DNA from: Rhizobium sp. SG_E_25_P2
GTDB taxonomy: Bacteria > Pseudomonadota > Alphaproteobacteria > Rhizobiales > Rhizobiaceae
Assembly: GCF_029892285.1 (NCBI RefSeq)
Contig: NZ_JARXVM010000025.1
Span: 1 to 64,000 of the forward strand
Length of the DNA stretch: 64,000 nt
Direction: 5' to 3'
The notes under the pieces were generated by a model. It searched no databases and was not told the origin of the DNA. It saw only the letters and a list, made by a program, of their open reading frames with translations. This document shows, piece after piece, positions 27,015 to 36,192 of the stretch (its first letter is position 1; each line of letters begins with the position of its first letter). The translations under genes and the position numbers were made by a program.

Positions 27015-27040
27015 TGGTTCCTCCAGTCCTCCTGAGACGA

Positions 27041-27817
27041 TCAGCCGTTCGCCAATGCCGCGGCGAGCAGATCGTTGACTTGCGGTGCTGCTTCGAACAG
27101 CGGGATGTGAGCTGCACCTTTGATGGTCTTGACTTCGACGCCGCCCAGTACCGCCGCCAGCGCTTCTGAGGCTGCCCGCGGCGTGGCTTCGTCGAACTCG
27201 CCGAGCGCGATGGTTACGGGCATGCCGAGCCTGGAAGCGGTCGCCCTGCAGTCCGCGTCCGCCAGCGCGTCGCATCCCGCAGCATAGCCTTCGTCAGGTG
27301 TCCTCGACAGCATCGTCGCGAGGGCCCGACCCTCAACCGTTTTTCGGTAGCCGGGTGTCATCCACCGCGAAAGCACCCCTTCGGCAATGCTGGCGAGACC
27401 GTCCGCGCGGCACTTCTTGGCTCGGTCACGCCACATCGGCGGGTTCAGGCTGGCGAGGTTCGAATCCAAAAGCGTGAGCGTTTTGACGCGAGCGGGTTGT
27501 TTTCCCGCGAAAGCCTGCGCGACGAGGCCCCCGATCGAGATACCGCAAAGGTGATAGCTCTCCAGCCCAAGAGATGTGACGAGGGCATCGACGTCATCCG
27601 CAAGCGACTGGATCGAAACAGCCGTCTTCGAGACCTCGCTCAGGCCGTGCCCTCTGAGATCGGGGCAGACGATGTAGAAATCGCGACGCAACGCCTCGAC
27701 CTGCCTCGCCCAAACGCTGGCGGATGTCCCCAAAGAGTGGAGCAGCACCAAGGCTGGCTTCGCCTGGTCTCCGTGGGTTTCGGCGTGCAGCACGTGACCG
27801 TCAAATTCGATGAACAT
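27041..27817 (-). CDS. Alpha/beta hydrolase, 3-oxoadipate enol-lactonase/deformylase-like
   Basis: 258 residues, typical of PcaD, NicD and similar enzymes. The catalytic triad is visible: nucleophile Ser in CGISIGGLVAQ near residue 98, Asp in GEFDEATP near 205 and His in KGAAHIPLFE near 235. The oxyanion strand is LLHSLGTSASVW near 25. It follows the flavin monooxygenase gene by 1 bp. In the pathway it probably opens or deformylates the ring-cleavage product. Family members act on lactones, esters or amides and cannot be told apart by eye. Confidence 0.85.
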   Translation of the reverse strand: MFIEFDGHVLHAETHGDQAKPALVLLHSLGTSASVWARQVEALRRDFYIVCPDLRGHGLSEVSKTAVSIQSLADDVDALVTSLGLESYHLCGISIGGLVAQAFAGKQPARVKTLTLLDSNLASLNPPMWRDRAKKCRADGLASIAEGVLSRWMTPGYRKTVEGRALATMLSRTPDEGYAAGCDALADADCRATASRLGMPVTIALGEFDEATPRAASEALAAVLGGVEVKTIKGAAHIPLFEAAPQVNDLLAAALANG

Positions 27818-27818
27818 A

Positions 27819-28943
27819 TCAGAACTCCTGATTGAGGTGGACGAGAGCCTTCTCGACCACGGCGGTTTGGGCTTCAGGAGCCGCGCGCTCGCGTTCCAGA
27901 CGGCTGATCTCCAGGGAGGAGTCCACGACGAGCTTGCAGCGCCCATAGCGGCGGTCCATGAAGGACTGGAGCGCCGCGGGAATGTCGCCCGCCTTGAAGA
28001 CCTCCTGGGCAAGGACGATACCGTCTTCGATGCCCATGCCCGCACCCGACGCAAGCTGTGGCGTGGTAGCGTGGGCCGCGTCGCCGATCAGAACGACGTT
28101 GCCATTGCTCCAGGCGCCGTCCACGAATACCGTTTCCAGAGGCCTGCAGATGATGTTCGATGTCGCCGATAGCCCGTCGCGGACTTCGGCCAGGACGCCG
28201 CCGTAGCCCTCCATGAGCTCGTGCAGGACCAGGTGCTGTCCGGCTTCCTCACGACGCAGCGGTACGGGCTGGGCCTCAAGGTAGAACATGTACATCTGGT
28301 CTTTCGAGACGGGGTTGAGTCCGACCTTGGCAAGGCCGCCTAGAAAGAAGGTCCGGCGTTCAATCGACGGGTGCCGATCGGTCATCAGGCGCCAGCAGAG
28401 CTGTCCTGCGTACCGCGGCGCGGGCGTCTGCGGAAACAACCGCGTCCTTGTGTCGGAGTAAATCCCGTCGGCACCGACTATCAGATCGTATTCCGCGACC
28501 GACCCGTTCTCGAACCGGACCCTGCTTTTGCTCGCTCCGGCTTCGATGTCTTCGACGCCGACTCCAAGGATTGGAGAGACGCCGAGCGTTTGCAGGCGAC
28601 GCTGCATGATCCGATGAAGGACGGGACGCAGAACTCCCCCGGCGCTCGGTATTCCCCCGAGCGCATCGTTCTTGGTGTCGACGGTGAAGAGGTGCTTTCC
28701 CTGTGCCGAGCAGATGTCGATTCCGTCGGCGGCGTAGCCCTCTTCGAGCACGTCGTCGAGTATCCCGAGTCGTCCCATTGCACGGAGGGTCGGCCCGGTG
28801 ATCGTGATGCCCGCGCCATAGACCTTCCATTGCGGATCGCGCTCGCAGAGGTCGACGGCTATTCCGCCGTTGCGGAGGGCTATCGCCGCCGCCATACCCG
28901 CGATCCCGCCTCCGACGATCAGGACCTTGATGTCTCTAAGCAT
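27819..28943 (-). CDS. FAD-dependent aromatic-ring monooxygenase
   Basis: 374 residues of the class A flavoprotein hydroxylase group (salicylate or 6-hydroxynicotinate monooxygenase type). The GGGIAG dinucleotide-binding loop is at residues 11-16, the VGADGIYSDTR motif near 156 and the GDAAHATTPQLASGAGMGIE motif near 288. It hydroxylates a phenolic or hydroxypyridine ring, often with decarboxylation, using NAD(P)H and O2. It lies 0 bp after ligB, so its product is likely the diol cleaved by LigAB. Confidence 0.88.
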   Translation of the reverse strand: MLRDIKVLIVGGGIAGMAAAIALRNGGIAVDLCERDPQWKVYGAGITITGPTLRAMGRLGILDDVLEEGYAADGIDICSAQGKHLFTVDTKNDALGGIPSAGGVLRPVLHRIMQRRLQTLGVSPILGVGVEDIEAGASKSRVRFENGSVAEYDLIVGADGIYSDTRTRLFPQTPAPRYAGQLCWRLMTDRHPSIERRTFFLGGLAKVGLNPVSKDQMYMFYLEAQPVPLRREEAGQHLVLHELMEGYGGVLAEVRDGLSATSNIICRPLETVFVDGAWSNGNVVLIGDAAHATTPQLASGAGMGIEDGIVLAQEVFKAGDIPAALQSFMDRRYGRCKLVVDSSLEISRLERERAAPEAQTAVVEKALVHLNQEF

Positions 28944-29789
28944 TTAGGCCGCCTTCTCGTCTTCGCCAACGAAGTGACCGATCCCGATCCCGGTGTACCA
29001 GTCGTTGACGGCCTTGTAGTAGGCGCGCTTGAATTGCATGCCTGAGACTTCCGCAGCTCCCATCGCCGCCATCCACATACGGATTTCCTCGGCGCCGTTC
29101 CCTGCGGTGTGAACGAAGTCGGTCGCGTAGGCGATGACCTCGTCGGGGTCTCCGGCCTCGAGACGCTGGAGGAGGTTCTCGTCGAATTCGCGATTGACCA
29201 TCCCCATCCGCGGCGTCGCGATGTCATGGCTGATGCCGCCTGTCGCCAGGATGGCGACGCGTTCGACACCTTCGTATTCGCGGATTGCCTTGCCGAGGAA
29301 GCGGCCGAAATTGTAGCAGCGGCGCATCGTCGGCATCGGCGGCTGGACGCAATTGAAGAGCACCGGGACAATTGGCAGATCGGGCTCCAGCCCCGCCAGT
29401 TCTAGCGGGGTCAGCGAGCCGTGGTCGAGGACCATGTCCATGGAAAAGGAAGGATCGAACTCGGCCTGTAGCGCGGCTTGCAAAAGGTAAGACCCGAATG
29501 CCTGGTCACCCTGGAAGGTCCTGCGCTTTGCCTTGAGCCAGTGCTCGATCGGGCTATCGTAACTTTCGGCGGTTCCGATGCAGAGGGCGGGAAAGTTGTC
29601 GAGAAAGAAATTGTGCAGGTGGTCGTTCGACAGGACGATCAGGGCGTCGGGCTTACCGGATTCGAAATCCCTGCCCATCGCTTCATACGCACCGAAGATT
29701 TCATCCTTCAGCTCGACCGGGATGCGGTCGGGGAAGTTGAGCATCACAGGCGTGTGGCTCGCAGTATAGATTCCGGTTATTTCAGCCAT
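28944..29789 (-). CDS. Class III extradiol dioxygenase catalytic subunit (LigB-like)
   Basis: 281 residues, normal for protocatechuate 4,5-dioxygenase beta chain. Iron ligands of LigB are recognisable: His in YTASHTPVM near residue 12 and His in LSNDHLHNFF near 55-60, with the later VLDHGSLTPLEL and ATGGISHDIATPRMG blocks. It cleaves a catechol-like ring next to a hydroxyl with Fe(II) and O2. It overlaps ligA by 13 bp. Candidate substrates include protocatechuate-type diols, gallate or dihydroxypyridines; sequence alone does not decide. Confidence 0.92.
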   Translation of the reverse strand: MAEITGIYTASHTPVMLNFPDRIPVELKDEIFGAYEAMGRDFESGKPDALIVLSNDHLHNFFLDNFPALCIGTAESYDSPIEHWLKAKRRTFQGDQAFGSYLLQAALQAEFDPSFSMDMVLDHGSLTPLELAGLEPDLPIVPVLFNCVQPPMPTMRRCYNFGRFLGKAIREYEGVERVAILATGGISHDIATPRMGMVNREFDENLLQRLEAGDPDEVIAYATDFVHTAGNGAEEIRMWMAAMGAAEVSGMQFKRAYYKAVNDWYTGIGIGHFVGEDEKAA

Positions 29790-30088
29790 TTGTCGTCTCC
29801 TTCTTTCATGAGGCTACGAAGCGCAGCCAAGGACACGTCCTCGGGGATTCTTACACCGATGCAGTGCGCGCGCAGGAGGTAGGGATTGACGCCGGCCTCG
29901 TAGAGTCCGGCAACGTCGTTGCCGCTGATCTTCGCCTTCATTTCGGGCGTAAGCTTGTAGCGTGACAGATACTGATCCTTGTCCTGGTTGTAGGCTGCCA
30001 GGTCGTCGGGCTTGTGATGCAGTTCGTAGAGGACCTTGTCCAAAAGGTAGGCCTCCGTCGTCGGCATCATCAGTCGCCAGTTGCTCAT
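29777..30088 (-). CDS. Class III extradiol dioxygenase small subunit (LigA-like)
   Basis: 103 residues, all alpha-helical by composition, with the LigA block LDKVLYELHHKPDDLAAYNQ near residue 16 and LYEAGVNPYLLRAHCIGVRI near 61. LigA caps the active site of LigB. It precedes and overlaps ligB, so the two are translated as a pair. Confidence 0.92.
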   Translation of the reverse strand: MSNWRLMMPTTEAYLLDKVLYELHHKPDDLAAYNQDKDQYLSRYKLTPEMKAKISGNDVAGLYEAGVNPYLLRAHCIGVRIPEDVSLAALRSLMKEGDDKWLK

Positions 30089-30104
30089 CTCGTTTCCTTT
30101 CGTG

Positions 30105-31241
30105 TCATTTCAGGCGTTGTTCGATCCAGCGCACGATGGTGGGAATCGTATGCGGCCCGAAACCCATGTGGCCGCCGGGGAAAAGCCGCACCGTCTTGGG
30201 GCTGCCGTGTTCGAGGAGAAGATAGATGTCCGCGATGGGGCACTGCTTGTCGTCCTTGCCGTTGACGAGAAGCAGGGGAGCCGAGGGACGGTCTAGGATG
30301 CCCTGATCCAGCAAGGAAAGAACCCGGAACCCTTCCGCGTATTCCTCATCATCGGACACTCCGAGCATGCGACTGCGGGTCTCGACGAGTTCCATCAGGT
30401 AGCTGTCGGGATACCGGGACTGTTCGACCCAGTCGCGCTGGAACATGTAATGCACGCCGCCGCCCCAGTTCACCGCGCCACGTAGCGCGTCGGGAATAAG
30501 ATGTGCGAGCTTGGTCGCCCAGTGACCGCCAAACGACCGACCGATAAGGACGATGCGAGTTCCGTCGAGCTCGGCATTGTTCCGAGCCCAGTCGATCACC
30601 GGGAGAAACTGCCTCTCGCCATCCGGCTTGGCCTTGATGGGAGATTCTCCTGTCCCGACATTGTCCACGGCGATGGAGGCAATACCTGCCGCCGCCAACT
30701 GTGATGAAAGCTCGGTCATCTCCTCCTTCCATGCATCGACACCGCCCCACATGATCACCACAGGGGGCTTGGAAGCACCTTCGGGCTTGCGGAGATAGAA
30801 GCGCACGCGGTCGCCATGCGTCCCGCCTTTGAACGGGACGGTGACGGCTTCGATCGGCGGAGACGCCAACCGGCCGAAATTGCCGTAAGCCTCAAGCTCC
30901 AGCTCGTAGCTTTCTAGCTTGTCGGGGTGGTTGGGGCAGGGGAAGCGGCCCAGGAAGAAAAATCCGTAGGCCTGGTAGTAGTCGTCGCGAGCGGCTTTCA
31001 GGTCTCCCCGGGCCTCAGCATCGCGCCCCCGTTGAACGAACGCCTTACCCGATGCGACCCATGATCTGGCCCACTTCTCGCCGTCGAGTCCCTCCAGGCG
31101 ATCGATCGCCGCTATCGTCTCTGCGGGGTCGGTCAGGCCGAGAGGATGCACCCGCTTGCTCAGGCGATCCTTCATCCATTCCTTGGCGTTCTCGAGGCTT
31201 CTCGGTCCGTCGGCATGGGCTGTTACATTGTGTGCGTTCAT
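30105..31241 (-). CDS. Alpha/beta hydrolase, FrsA/2,6-dihydroxypseudooxynicotine hydrolase-like
   Basis: 378 residues with a helical N-terminal domain (about 1-120, including ARGDLKAARDDYYQAYGFFF) and a C-terminal alpha/beta hydrolase. The triad is Ser in IGRSFGGHWA near residue 230, Asp in NGKDDKQCPIA near 325 and His in PGGHMGFGPH near 355. The oxyanion strand is IMWGGVDAWKEEM. This two-domain layout is that of the C-C bond hydrolase of nicotine breakdown and of FrsA-type esterases. It may cleave the ring-fission product or a ketone side chain. Confidence 0.82.
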   Translation of the reverse strand: MNAHNVTAHADGPRSLENAKEWMKDRLSKRVHPLGLTDPAETIAAIDRLEGLDGEKWARSWVASGKAFVQRGRDAEARGDLKAARDDYYQAYGFFFLGRFPCPNHPDKLESYELELEAYGNFGRLASPPIEAVTVPFKGGTHGDRVRFYLRKPEGASKPPVVIMWGGVDAWKEEMTELSSQLAAAGIASIAVDNVGTGESPIKAKPDGERQFLPVIDWARNNAELDGTRIVLIGRSFGGHWATKLAHLIPDALRGAVNWGGGVHYMFQRDWVEQSRYPDSYLMELVETRSRMLGVSDDEEYAEGFRVLSLLDQGILDRPSAPLLLVNGKDDKQCPIADIYLLLEHGSPKTVRLFPGGHMGFGPHTIPTIVRWIEQRLK

Positions 31242-31258
31242 TCAGTTGCACTCCGAAT

Positions 31259-32125
31259 TCATTGTAGTCTGGAAAGGGTTTCCCTGAGTCCGTCAGCGGT
31301 CTCCAAGGGTATGCTCAGCGATCCGAGGGCACTCGCGACAACGGCAACGGAAGCCGCATTCGATGGGGCGATTTCGCCACTCGGAAGAAGTAGGTTGTTC
31401 TCGAAGCCGATCCTGGCGTTGCCACCCAGAAGGCTTGCGGCAACGACGCATTCCGCTTCGCGGGGGCCGAAAGCGCAGACGCTCCAATGCGGCGGCCTTT
31501 TGGCATCGAGGAAAGATGTCAGGTCGGCGGGATCGGATGTCTGGTTTGCCGTATATCGTCCGAGGACATACAGAAGCGGTATGCGATCGGAGACGAGGCC
31601 GCGGTCCTGCAATGCCTTGAGCACTTGTTGTTCCACCTGATCGTAGAGAATGATCTGCGGCGCTACGCCTTCGCTCGACATCCACCGCATGAACCCGGCG
31701 AAGTGGCGCTCGTCAGCCTCGTTGCGCACTATCTCGCGCAGCGCGATCGAGGCAGCCTCCGGCCTGACTTCCTGGACCGCGGCGATCATGTCGGACGGCG
31801 AGAACCTACCGAGCGATTCTGTGGTGATCTGCACAACCAAGTCGTTGCCCACCTCACGACGAATGGCACGCGTCACCGCTTTGTAAGCATCCGCGTCCAG
31901 CGAGTGGCTCCCCTCGGCGTCCCGGACATGCACGTGGATGAGGCTGGCTCCTGCATCCCGGCATTCGGCGGCGCAGCGCGCCAGCTCGGTTGCCGAAATT
32001 GGCAGCGCCGGGTGGTCCGCCTTGGTTTTCCGTCCGCCGTTCGGAGCAACGGAAACCATCACGCGGCGACGCTCCGAAGAGCCAGCCCCATCCCGCGTCG
32101 ACATGTCTTGGGAGGACATGGTCAT
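31259..32125 (-). CDS. Beta-keto acid cleavage enzyme (BKACE, DUF849 family)
   Basis: 288 residues. The zinc-binding HVH of LIHVHVRDAEG lies near residue 58, and RIGFENNLLLPSGEIAPSNA near 246 matches the conserved RVGxED/N loop. The N-terminal APNGG block is typical. BKACE enzymes react a beta-keto acid with acetyl-CoA to give acetoacetate and a new acyl-CoA. The start at ATG 32125 overlaps the SDR stop as ATGA. Together with the truncated acetoacetyl-CoA synthetase at the operon end this suggests an acetoacetate-producing lower pathway. Confidence 0.88.
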   Translation of the reverse strand: MTMSSQDMSTRDGAGSSERRRVMVSVAPNGGRKTKADHPALPISATELARCAAECRDAGASLIHVHVRDAEGSHSLDADAYKAVTRAIRREVGNDLVVQITTESLGRFSPSDMIAAVQEVRPEAASIALREIVRNEADERHFAGFMRWMSSEGVAPQIILYDQVEQQVLKALQDRGLVSDRIPLLYVLGRYTANQTSDPADLTSFLDAKRPPHWSVCAFGPREAECVVAASLLGGNARIGFENNLLLPSGEIAPSNAASVAVVASALGSLSIPLETADGLRETLSRLQ

Positions 32126-32880
32126 GAAGAAAATCCGCCGTCGACCATGATGGCCGATCCGTTCGTGTAACGGCTGCGGTCGGAAGCCAGGAAGCACACC
32201 GCCTCGGCCACTTCCTCGGGCATGGCGTGGCGGCCCAGAGGTATCTGCTCGTCGAAGAACGCTCCCGCGTCGCGTCCGAGAACCGCAGACATCGTCTTCT
32301 CGGCCGTGCGCATGAATTCGTTATCGACAGGGCCAGGATTGACCGTATTCACACGAATGCCGCGATGGCCGAGCTCTTTAGACAACCCGCGCATGAGACC
32401 CGTCAGGGCATGCTTGGCCATGACATAGGAGCAGTTTCCCGGAACGCCCTTGAGGCCGACGATGCTGGATGTGATGACGATACTTCCGCCGTCGCGCATG
32501 TGGGGCACGGCATATTTGCAAGTGTAGAACCCGCCGTAGACGTGCGTCTTGATGATCTTGTCGAAAAGGTCCTCGGGATAATGCTCGATCGGACTGAGCG
32601 GCCCGTCATTGCCCGCATTGCTGAACAACAGGTCGATCGGACCAAAGGCCTCGACGGTCTGCTGGACAAAACTGCGGACCTGCTCGGGGTCGGTGATGTC
32701 GGCCACGCAGGATCGGGTCGTTGCCGGATCGAACTCGCCGACGACCTCGGCGAGCCGGGCGGCGTTGAAGTCTACGAGCATCACTTTGGCGCCTTCGCTG
32801 GCCAAAAGCTTGGCTGTAGCCAGGCCCAGGCTCCCGGCCGCGCCCGTGATGATGCAGGTTTTGTTGTCTACAAGTCCCAT
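32122..32880 (-). CDS. SDR-family dehydrogenase
   Basis: 252 residues of a classical short-chain dehydrogenase. The cofactor loop is TGAAGSLGLATAK near residue 12, followed by SNAGNDGP near 90, the catalytic Ser in ITSSIVGLKG near 140 and YVMAK near 155. An acidic residue after the second strand (VDFNAARLAE) favours NAD over NADP. It lies 9 bp after the livM-type gene. It probably oxidises a hydroxyl to the keto acid used by the BKACE enzyme. Confidence 0.9.
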   Translation of the reverse strand: MGLVDNKTCIITGAAGSLGLATAKLLASEGAKVMLVDFNAARLAEVVGEFDPATTRSCVADITDPEQVRSFVQQTVEAFGPIDLLFSNAGNDGPLSPIEHYPEDLFDKIIKTHVYGGFYTCKYAVPHMRDGGSIVITSSIVGLKGVPGNCSYVMAKHALTGLMRGLSKELGHRGIRVNTVNPGPVDNEFMRTAEKTMSAVLGRDAGAFFDEQIPLGRHAMPEEVAEAVCFLASDRSRYTNGSAIMVDGGFSS

Positions 32881-32889
32881 TATAAGCTC

Positions 32890-33882
32890 CTACTGGGCAT
32901 TCTTCTCGGCGATCAGGCGCTTAGGCTCAGGCTGCCCAATCGGAATTTTCGAAAGCAAACTGTCATGGAATGTTGGCCACAGGCCCTTGGGAGCCAGAAG
33001 TATCGTGGCGATCGCGATGAGGCCCATCGCCGTCAGGTGCCAGCTTCCTGACAATCCAAAGCCGACCATCATCAGCTGCCTGAGCCCGTAGTAGAGAAGG
33101 GTTCCGACCACGGGGCCTCCGATGGTCCCGATCCCGCCGACGATTACGATGAAGATCATCGTCACCACCCAGTTCACGTCGAACCCGCTGGAGACCGTCA
33201 CGAACATCGCGCCGGAGTAGCTGATCGCGCCCGCCAGGCCGCAGACGGCTCCCGTCGCGACCAATGCAAGGAGACGATTGCGCCTGACATCGACCCCGAT
33301 GCTCACCGCGGCGAGTTCGTTGTCTCGGACACCCTTCATCGCCAGACCGGTCGGCGACCTCATCAGAAGACCCATGCCGAAGACCGTGGCGATCGCGAGG
33401 CCCGAACTCAGCCAGAAGATCGCCTTGAGAAAGACGTCGAAGTCGAGGTCCCTGGTCGCTTCGAGCGTGAGGCCCGTGACGTTCCCGAGGTTCGGCGCGA
33501 TGAAAACCAGCATGGCGACGACCTCGGCGATGACCCAGGTGCTGATTGAGAAGTAGGCGTCGCGAAGCCGGAGCAGAAGAAACGAGGTGACGACGGCGAG
33601 GGCGATTCCGGCGACCGGTCCGGCGAACAACGCGGAGTAGGGCGAGATGCCGAGTGCGTTCGAAGCGTAGATCGCAGCATATGCGCCAAGCCCGACATAT
33701 GCCTGGAGACCCAGCGAGACGAGCCCCACATACCCGGCCATCAGGTTCCAGGCGCTTGCCATGGCCAACATGAGACAGGCTTCGCCGACGACGGCGGTGA
33801 TGCCTTCGTCCGCAAGAAGTGGCATCACGGCAGCCGCGCAGACGGTGAAGACGAATACCGCGATTTCGGAAAATCGTGTCAT
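32890..33882 (-). CDS. Branched-chain amino acid-type ABC permease (LivM-like)
   Basis: 330 residues, about nine membrane segments, with the LivM block NLMAGYVGLVSLGLQAYVGL near residue 46 and the coupling region MKGVRDNELAAVSIGVDVRR near 177. Part of the Liv-type importer encoded with the catabolic enzymes. It overlaps the livH-type gene by 4 bp. Such transporters often import aromatic acids and other carboxylates besides amino acids. Confidence 0.92.
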   Translation of the reverse strand: MTRFSEIAVFVFTVCAAAVMPLLADEGITAVVGEACLMLAMASAWNLMAGYVGLVSLGLQAYVGLGAYAAIYASNALGISPYSALFAGPVAGIALAVVTSFLLLRLRDAYFSISTWVIAEVVAMLVFIAPNLGNVTGLTLEATRDLDFDVFLKAIFWLSSGLAIATVFGMGLLMRSPTGLAMKGVRDNELAAVSIGVDVRRNRLLALVATGAVCGLAGAISYSGAMFVTVSSGFDVNWVVTMIFIVIVGGIGTIGGPVVGTLLYYGLRQLMMVGFGLSGSWHLTAMGLIAIATILLAPKGLWPTFHDSLLSKIPIGQPEPKRLIAEKNAQ

Positions 33883-34745
33883 GCCCGTGCTCCAAACAGG
33901 CCGTTCGGCCTCACCAGCATGAATGCGAGGAAAAGCAGATGCGCATAGAGGAAACCAGCGTTCGGGTTGAGTTTGAGCCCGACGAGCTGGGCGATCCCGA
34001 GAGCGATCCCGCCCAGCATCGCGCCCCAGAACGAGCCAAGTCCGCCCAGCACCACGACTTCGAACGAGATCAGCAGACGTTCGACACCGGAGAACGGCGT
34101 AAAGGTCGTCCTCATGGCAAGCAGGACACCTGCGACACCCGCGAGGGCAAACGAAACACCCGTTACGATGCTGTAGACGCGGTCCGGCGTAATCCCCATG
34201 ACCCTGGCGATCTCGGGGTTATCGGCGGTAGCCCGTACCATCCGCCCGAACTTCGTCTTCTTGAGAATGATTTCAAGAGCGAGGAAGAGACCAATCGCTA
34301 TCAAAAGGGTGACCACCGGAAGGACCCCGATCTTCATTCCGAAGAGTTCGAAACTCTGCTGGGCAAAGTCCCCCTGTTTGATCATCCGGGGGCTCACTCC
34401 GAACCCTTCCGCCATCATGTTGCGCGCGACGACGGAGATGCCGAATGTCAGCAGCAGCGGGGCGACCATATTGTTGAGCTTTAGCGCCCGGTTGATGAGA
34501 GCCGCCTGGAGAGCGTAGCCCAACAGGAACGAAACGGCGGTGACCGGGACGATCAGCAGGAGAGGATGGAGGAACGGCAGAAGGGCGGACGCGCCCAGCC
34601 CGATGAACGCCGCAAGTGCGATGAACTCGCCGTGTGCGATGTTGACGATGCGCGTAACGCCGAAGACGAGTGCAAGACCCACGCCGAACAGGCCGTAAAG
34701 ACCGCCGAGAAGCGAGCCGTTTATAATAGTCGAAACCCAGGTCAA
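33879..34745 (-). CDS. Branched-chain amino acid-type ABC permease (LivH-like)
   Basis: 288 residues. The N-terminal GLYGLFGVGLALVFGVTRIV with NIAHGEFI is the LivH signature, and RATADNPEIARVMGITPDRV near residue 180 is the coupling loop. It overlaps livF- and livM-type genes by 4 bp on each side. Confidence 0.93.
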   Translation of the reverse strand: MTWVSTIINGSLLGGLYGLFGVGLALVFGVTRIVNIAHGEFIALAAFIGLGASALLPFLHPLLLIVPVTAVSFLLGYALQAALINRALKLNNMVAPLLLTFGISVVARNMMAEGFGVSPRMIKQGDFAQQSFELFGMKIGVLPVVTLLIAIGLFLALEIILKKTKFGRMVRATADNPEIARVMGITPDRVYSIVTGVSFALAGVAGVLLAMRTTFTPFSGVERLLISFEVVVLGGLGSFWGAMLGGIALGIAQLVGLKLNPNAGFLYAHLLFLAFMLVRPNGLFGARA

Positions 34746-35455
34746 TGCGTCGTCTCCCCCAATCCGAAATAGGCGCGTGTCAACTGCTCGTCGGTCAGGT
34801 CGGCGCTATCGCCATGAAGCGTTACCCGCCCTTCGAGCAGGCAATAGAGCCGTCGCGCAAACGATCGTGCGCGGCGTACATCCTGTTCGACCAGGACAAT
34901 GGAAGTCCCTTGCCGGGATATCGCTTCAAAGGATCGGTAGATCGCCTCGACGGCGATCGGGGCGAGACCGAGCGAAATCTCGTCGCAGAGCAAGACCTTG
35001 GGGTTCGACATGAGTGCCCGACCGATGGCCACCAAACCTTGTTGGCCGCCTGAAAGGGTGTTGGGCCGCTGCGACCGCCGCTCCTCGAGCAATGGAAACA
35101 GCTCGAACACCGTTTTGAGATTCCAGTGTCCCGGTCGGCCCGAAAATGCACCGATCTTGAGATTCTCCTCTACGTCGAGCGATGGGAAGAGAGCGCGACC
35201 CTCGGGAACGAGCGCAATCCCGGAACGTGCGATCTGCTCGGCCTTTCGACGGCCGATGTCGTTACCTTCGTAGATCACGCGGCCGTCAATCCTTGCGACT
35301 AGGCCAGCGATGGCGCGCAGCAGGGTGGACTTTCCAGCCCCGTTCGCGCCGACGATAGCTACGCATTCGCCAGCTTCGAGCGACATGGACAGGCCGTGCA
35401 AAGCCCGTAGGTCGCCATAAAAGGCGTGCAGCTGTTCGACTTCAAGCAGCTTCAT
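34742..35455 (-). CDS. Branched-chain amino acid-type ABC ATPase (LivF-like)
   Basis: 237 residues, the LivF size. Walker A GANGAGKST near residue 36, signature LSGGQQGLVAIGRAL near 134 (the Q after GGQQ is Gly-Leu rather than the usual Met-Leu) and Walker B VLLCDEISLGLAP near 154. In LivF the Glu of this block is the catalytic base. It overlaps the livG-type gene by 14 bp. Confidence 0.92.
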   Translation of the reverse strand: MKLLEVEQLHAFYGDLRALHGLSMSLEAGECVAIVGANGAGKSTLLRAIAGLVARIDGRVIYEGNDIGRRKAEQIARSGIALVPEGRALFPSLDVEENLKIGAFSGRPGHWNLKTVFELFPLLEERRSQRPNTLSGGQQGLVAIGRALMSNPKVLLCDEISLGLAPIAVEAIYRSFEAISRQGTSIVLVEQDVRRARSFARRLYCLLEGRVTLHGDSADLTDEQLTRAYFGLGETTH

Positions 35456-36188
35456 CGGCAGGAATTCCCATGTAGATTTCGCGGACGAGCGCGCTGTTCA
35501 TGACTTCGTCGGGCGCGCCCTCCATGACCTTCCGCCCGAAGTTGAGAACCATGACGCGGTCCGCGACGGCCTTGAGAGCGTGGGGGATGTGCTCGATCCA
35601 GATGATCGAGTGCATGGTCTTGAGTTCCTGGATCAGCGCGATGAGAGACTCCGTCTCGGCATCGGTCAGTCCCCCAGCTATCTCGTCGAGCAGCAGCAGC
35701 CGGGCGTTCGACGCGAGGGCTTTCGCCAGTTCGAGACGCTTTCGGTCGAGAAGCCGCAGCTTTCCCGCTGGAATATCGGCGGCGCCGGATAGACCAGTCC
35801 GCCTCAGGGCATTGTGTGCCAGCTCCCTTGCCCGCGCTCCCCGCAGCCGAGCTGCGGCATATGAAGCAAGAAGAACATTTTCGTAAACTGACAAGCTCTC
35901 GAAACACTGCGGTATCTGGAAGGCCCGGACGACGCCCAGCGAGGGGCGTCGATGAGGAGGCTGCGCGCAAAGGTCCACGCCATCGAGCATCAGGGAGCCG
36001 CTATCCTGGCGCACCACCCCGGTGAGAAGATGGAAAAGCGTGCTCTTTCCGGCCCCGTTCGGCCCGATCACGCCCAGGCAGCCTCTGTCGGGAAGCTCAA
36101 GATCGATGTCGTCAGCAACGACGATCGATCCGTATCGCTTCTTGAGACCGGATATGCGCAGGAGCGGAGCGCTCTTGGCCATTTCCAT
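35442..36188 (-). CDS. Branched-chain amino acid-type ABC ATPase (LivG-like)
   Basis: 248 residues. Walker A GPNGAGKST near residue 40 and Walker B LLLLDEIAGGLTDAETE near 163 are clear. The usual LSYG signature before Walker B is weak here (KLRLLDRKRLELAKALA). This LLDRKRLELA form is found in some LivG proteins of aromatic-acid importers. The start at 36188 is chosen to avoid a non-homologous extension that would overlap the binding-protein gene. Confidence 0.88.
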   Translation of the reverse strand: MEMAKSAPLLRISGLKKRYGSIVVADDIDLELPDRGCLGVIGPNGAGKSTLFHLLTGVVRQDSGSLMLDGVDLCAQPPHRRPSLGVVRAFQIPQCFESLSVYENVLLASYAAARLRGARARELAHNALRRTGLSGAADIPAGKLRLLDRKRLELAKALASNARLLLLDEIAGGLTDAETESLIALIQELKTMHSIIWIEHIPHALKAVADRVMVLNFGRKVMEGAPDEVMNSALVREIYMGIPADEAA

Positions 36189-36192
36189 TCTC

